In this document: positions 62,567 through 64,000 of the stretch, piece after piece
Numbering within the stretch: position 1 is the first letter of the stretch
Layout: each line of letters begins with the position of its first letter
DNA from: Costus lasius
Taxonomy: Eukaryota; Streptophyta; Magnoliopsida; Zingiberales; Costaceae
NCBI GenBank assembly: GCA_027563935.2
Contig: CM050454.1
Span: 1,720,501 to 1,784,500 of the forward strand
Reading direction: 5' to 3'
Length of the DNA stretch: 64,000 nt
Program-made: the position numbers and the translations under genes
Notes under the pieces: generated by a model
The model's input: only the letters and a program-made list of their open reading frames with translations
Database searches by the model: none
What the model was told of the DNA's origin: nothing

Positions 62567-64000
62567 CAAGAGGCAAGTAATAATAAGTGGTGAAGGCTGG
62601 ATTTGAACTCGTGTTATCAACAACTAAAATCTTCATTAGTTGAAATAATTGACACCTATTACAATGCAACATCAAATCATATCTGACGCATCACTATGAA
62701 GATTAAAGATCAGGGAGGAACAACTTTACCATTAGATAAAACTAAAAGCCTGAAACCATTACAATTTTGTAACTATCAGATTATTCTGTAATCTAAAATT
62801 GAAAACTACATTATGTATCAAGTTGTTACACGACACGTATTGGGGCTATATGTATTGATGCAGTGTTCAGGACCTAACATGATCTAACTTCTGCTTTGCC
62901 AAACACAAGAATAATTACAGGACAACACAATATGGGAAATAGACTATGACTTACAGCTTTGCAACATTCAGATCCTCTAGCAGTTTGCGCAAGCGAGTAT
63001 CAAAATTAGAGACGACAGCCAGCTTAACTGTAAACAAAATGTTAAATAGTATGGACTCGCAATAGAAAATATGTGTTTGTCTGTAGGGTAACAAAACAGA
63101 GGGAATACTTGGTTATATGACCTCCAGAATCTTTCAAGAAACGCATTGCTTCATAAGCTCCATTAGGGAGGCACCACGCATAACCATTTGCAAAATACTG
63201 GTAGAAAGACGCAAGATAGGTTAAATCAACCAGTGCAAATTTAAGACATATTGAAAAAAAAGCAAAGATTTTACTAACTCCAAATAGAGTAGGAGAAGAA
63301 ATAAGTTACATTATACCCAAAAAGAACAAGGCCTTGCACTAGTGGTATACAAACGAAATTTAGTTGGATGCCTTTAATACTTTGTGCTAAATTATATGTT
63401 TCTGACGATTGATTTTTCAGAGTTTCCAAATACTCTTTTAATCTACTAAACTCACAAATTGGTACAAATAAACAAAACATCAAGAGGTGACTTCTCTCTA
63501 ACATATGAAATGATATATAGTTTTTTGGCCTGAACCACAACTACAAAGCTAATCTCAACAAACCGATATCAATTAAGACCATATATCGATGCCACCACCT
63601 CTTTCCCAGTGGATTCTTAATTTGACCATAAGACACCAACTAGGCAACTAGCGTTTCCCAGTTTAACCAAGTGCCCATTTCAAACTGTGCAGCTTCATTT
63701 GACTAGGTTACATTTCAAGTATTTTATTTTTCAGCAAGGCTACCTAGGTCAAGATATGCCTAGTCTTTTGGAGCCATACCAGTCCATCAAATTGTTGAGA
63801 TGATACCAAATTGGCATAAATTCCCACATTGTTATTTTAGTTCTCTGCAAAGTAAACTTTGATTCCGAAATCAGACATTGTAAACCTAAAACTCACTTCA
63901 TAAACTTCCTCAAAGTAATTGTTATCGCTGCAACCTGTGGCTTCTGATACAACCATCCTCCAGAATGGCCGTCCATCGCCCTGCATTTCAATGAGCGCAA
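61134..64000 (-). CDS. HAD-superfamily hydrolase, HDHD3/DREG-2-like (partial, 5' end beyond window)
   Basis: Six minus-strand exons join in phase: 63897-63980, 63122-63197, 62955-63027, 61933-62006, 61498-61591, 61134-61215 (stop TAG at 61134-61136). They encode the C-terminal ~160 residues, from GDGRPFW to the end. HAD motif II is VVSNFD, the motif III lysine is in GYEKP, and motif IV is VGDDENAD, the Mg-binding acidic pair. The cap region before motif II contains SEATGCSDNNYFEEVYEYF. WLWG near the C-terminus matches plant HDHD3-like proteins. Motif I (the DxD nucleophile) must lie in exons beyond 64000. The sequence after 63980 reads as an intron end (AAATGCAG), though it could also continue the exon. 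The enzyme is probably a phosphatase with unknown substrate. A (TA)n tract lies in one intron. Confidence 0.9.
62536..62564. repeat. (TA)n microsatellite
   Basis: About 14-15 TA units in an intron of the HAD hydrolase gene. Length is likely polymorphic. Confidence 0.95.

Noticed and set aside
62566..62665. GAGTTCAAATCC on the minus strand, like a tRNA/SINE B box
   Set aside because: No A box at the right distance and no tail or target duplication; a single match is expected by chance.

Overview
This window is nuclear DNA of a flowering plant. Five spliced protein-coding genes are complete and a sixth runs off the right edge. All have GT-AG introns that join in phase, and their products match plant families (beta-tubulin, plastid-type beta-amylase, LRR receptor-like pseudokinase, CYP72-clan P450, NOB1, HAD hydrolase). 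The GC-rich coding exons of the tubulin and P450 genes, set in AT-rich non-coding DNA, suggest a monocot. That is inference only, and I cannot name the genus.

Layout. 1-5 kb: no gene; GC-rich TE-like sequence, two TIR elements and a 76-bp MITE. 5.1-14.9 kb (+): a 13-exon LRR receptor-like pseudokinase of the At1g63430/At5g41180 type, with a decayed LINE inside a 3.7-kb intron. 14.9-19.8 kb: no recognisable gene; GC-rich orphan blocks and a TIR element. 19.9-27.3 kb (-): NOB1, the 20S pre-rRNA endonuclease, with site II-like promoter motifs upstream. 29.1-31.8 kb (+): a three-exon beta-tubulin. 32.3-35.1 kb: TIR elements nested inside each other, the outer one carrying a fragment of a calcium-dependent protein kinase gene. 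35.3-38.4 kb: AT-rich DNA, a GC-rich block and a perfect 33-bp hairpin. 38.5-46.5 kb: a young, coding-intact Ty1/copia retrotransposon with apparently identical LTRs, inserted into an older TIR element. 48.1-49.9 kb (+): a CYP709-like P450 with three W-box cores just upstream of its TATA box. 50.6-51.5 kb: an unexplained cluster of GTCAAC/GTTGAC hexamers. 51.6-52.3 kb: another TIR element. 52.9-58.8 kb (+): a nine-exon BAM2-type beta-amylase. 61.1-64.0 kb (-): the 3' part of an HDHD3-like HAD hydrolase.

The genes are functionally unrelated, as is usual in plants: receptor signalling, ribosome maturation, cytoskeleton, oxidative metabolism, starch breakdown, and a small-molecule phosphatase-like protein. 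What links the window is its mobile DNA. Several short non-autonomous TIR elements with 3-bp TAA/TTA target duplications (Tourist/PIF-Harbinger-like by that criterion) recur. Some of them carry a conserved TCACGTGA...TCATGTGA block, degenerate tandem repeats or captured gene sequence. I saw no new enzymatic or defence system. The most unusual items are the nested gene-capturing TIR elements, the non-canonical 5' end and missing tRNA primer site of the young copia element, and the dense GTCAAC cluster between the P450 and beta-amylase genes.
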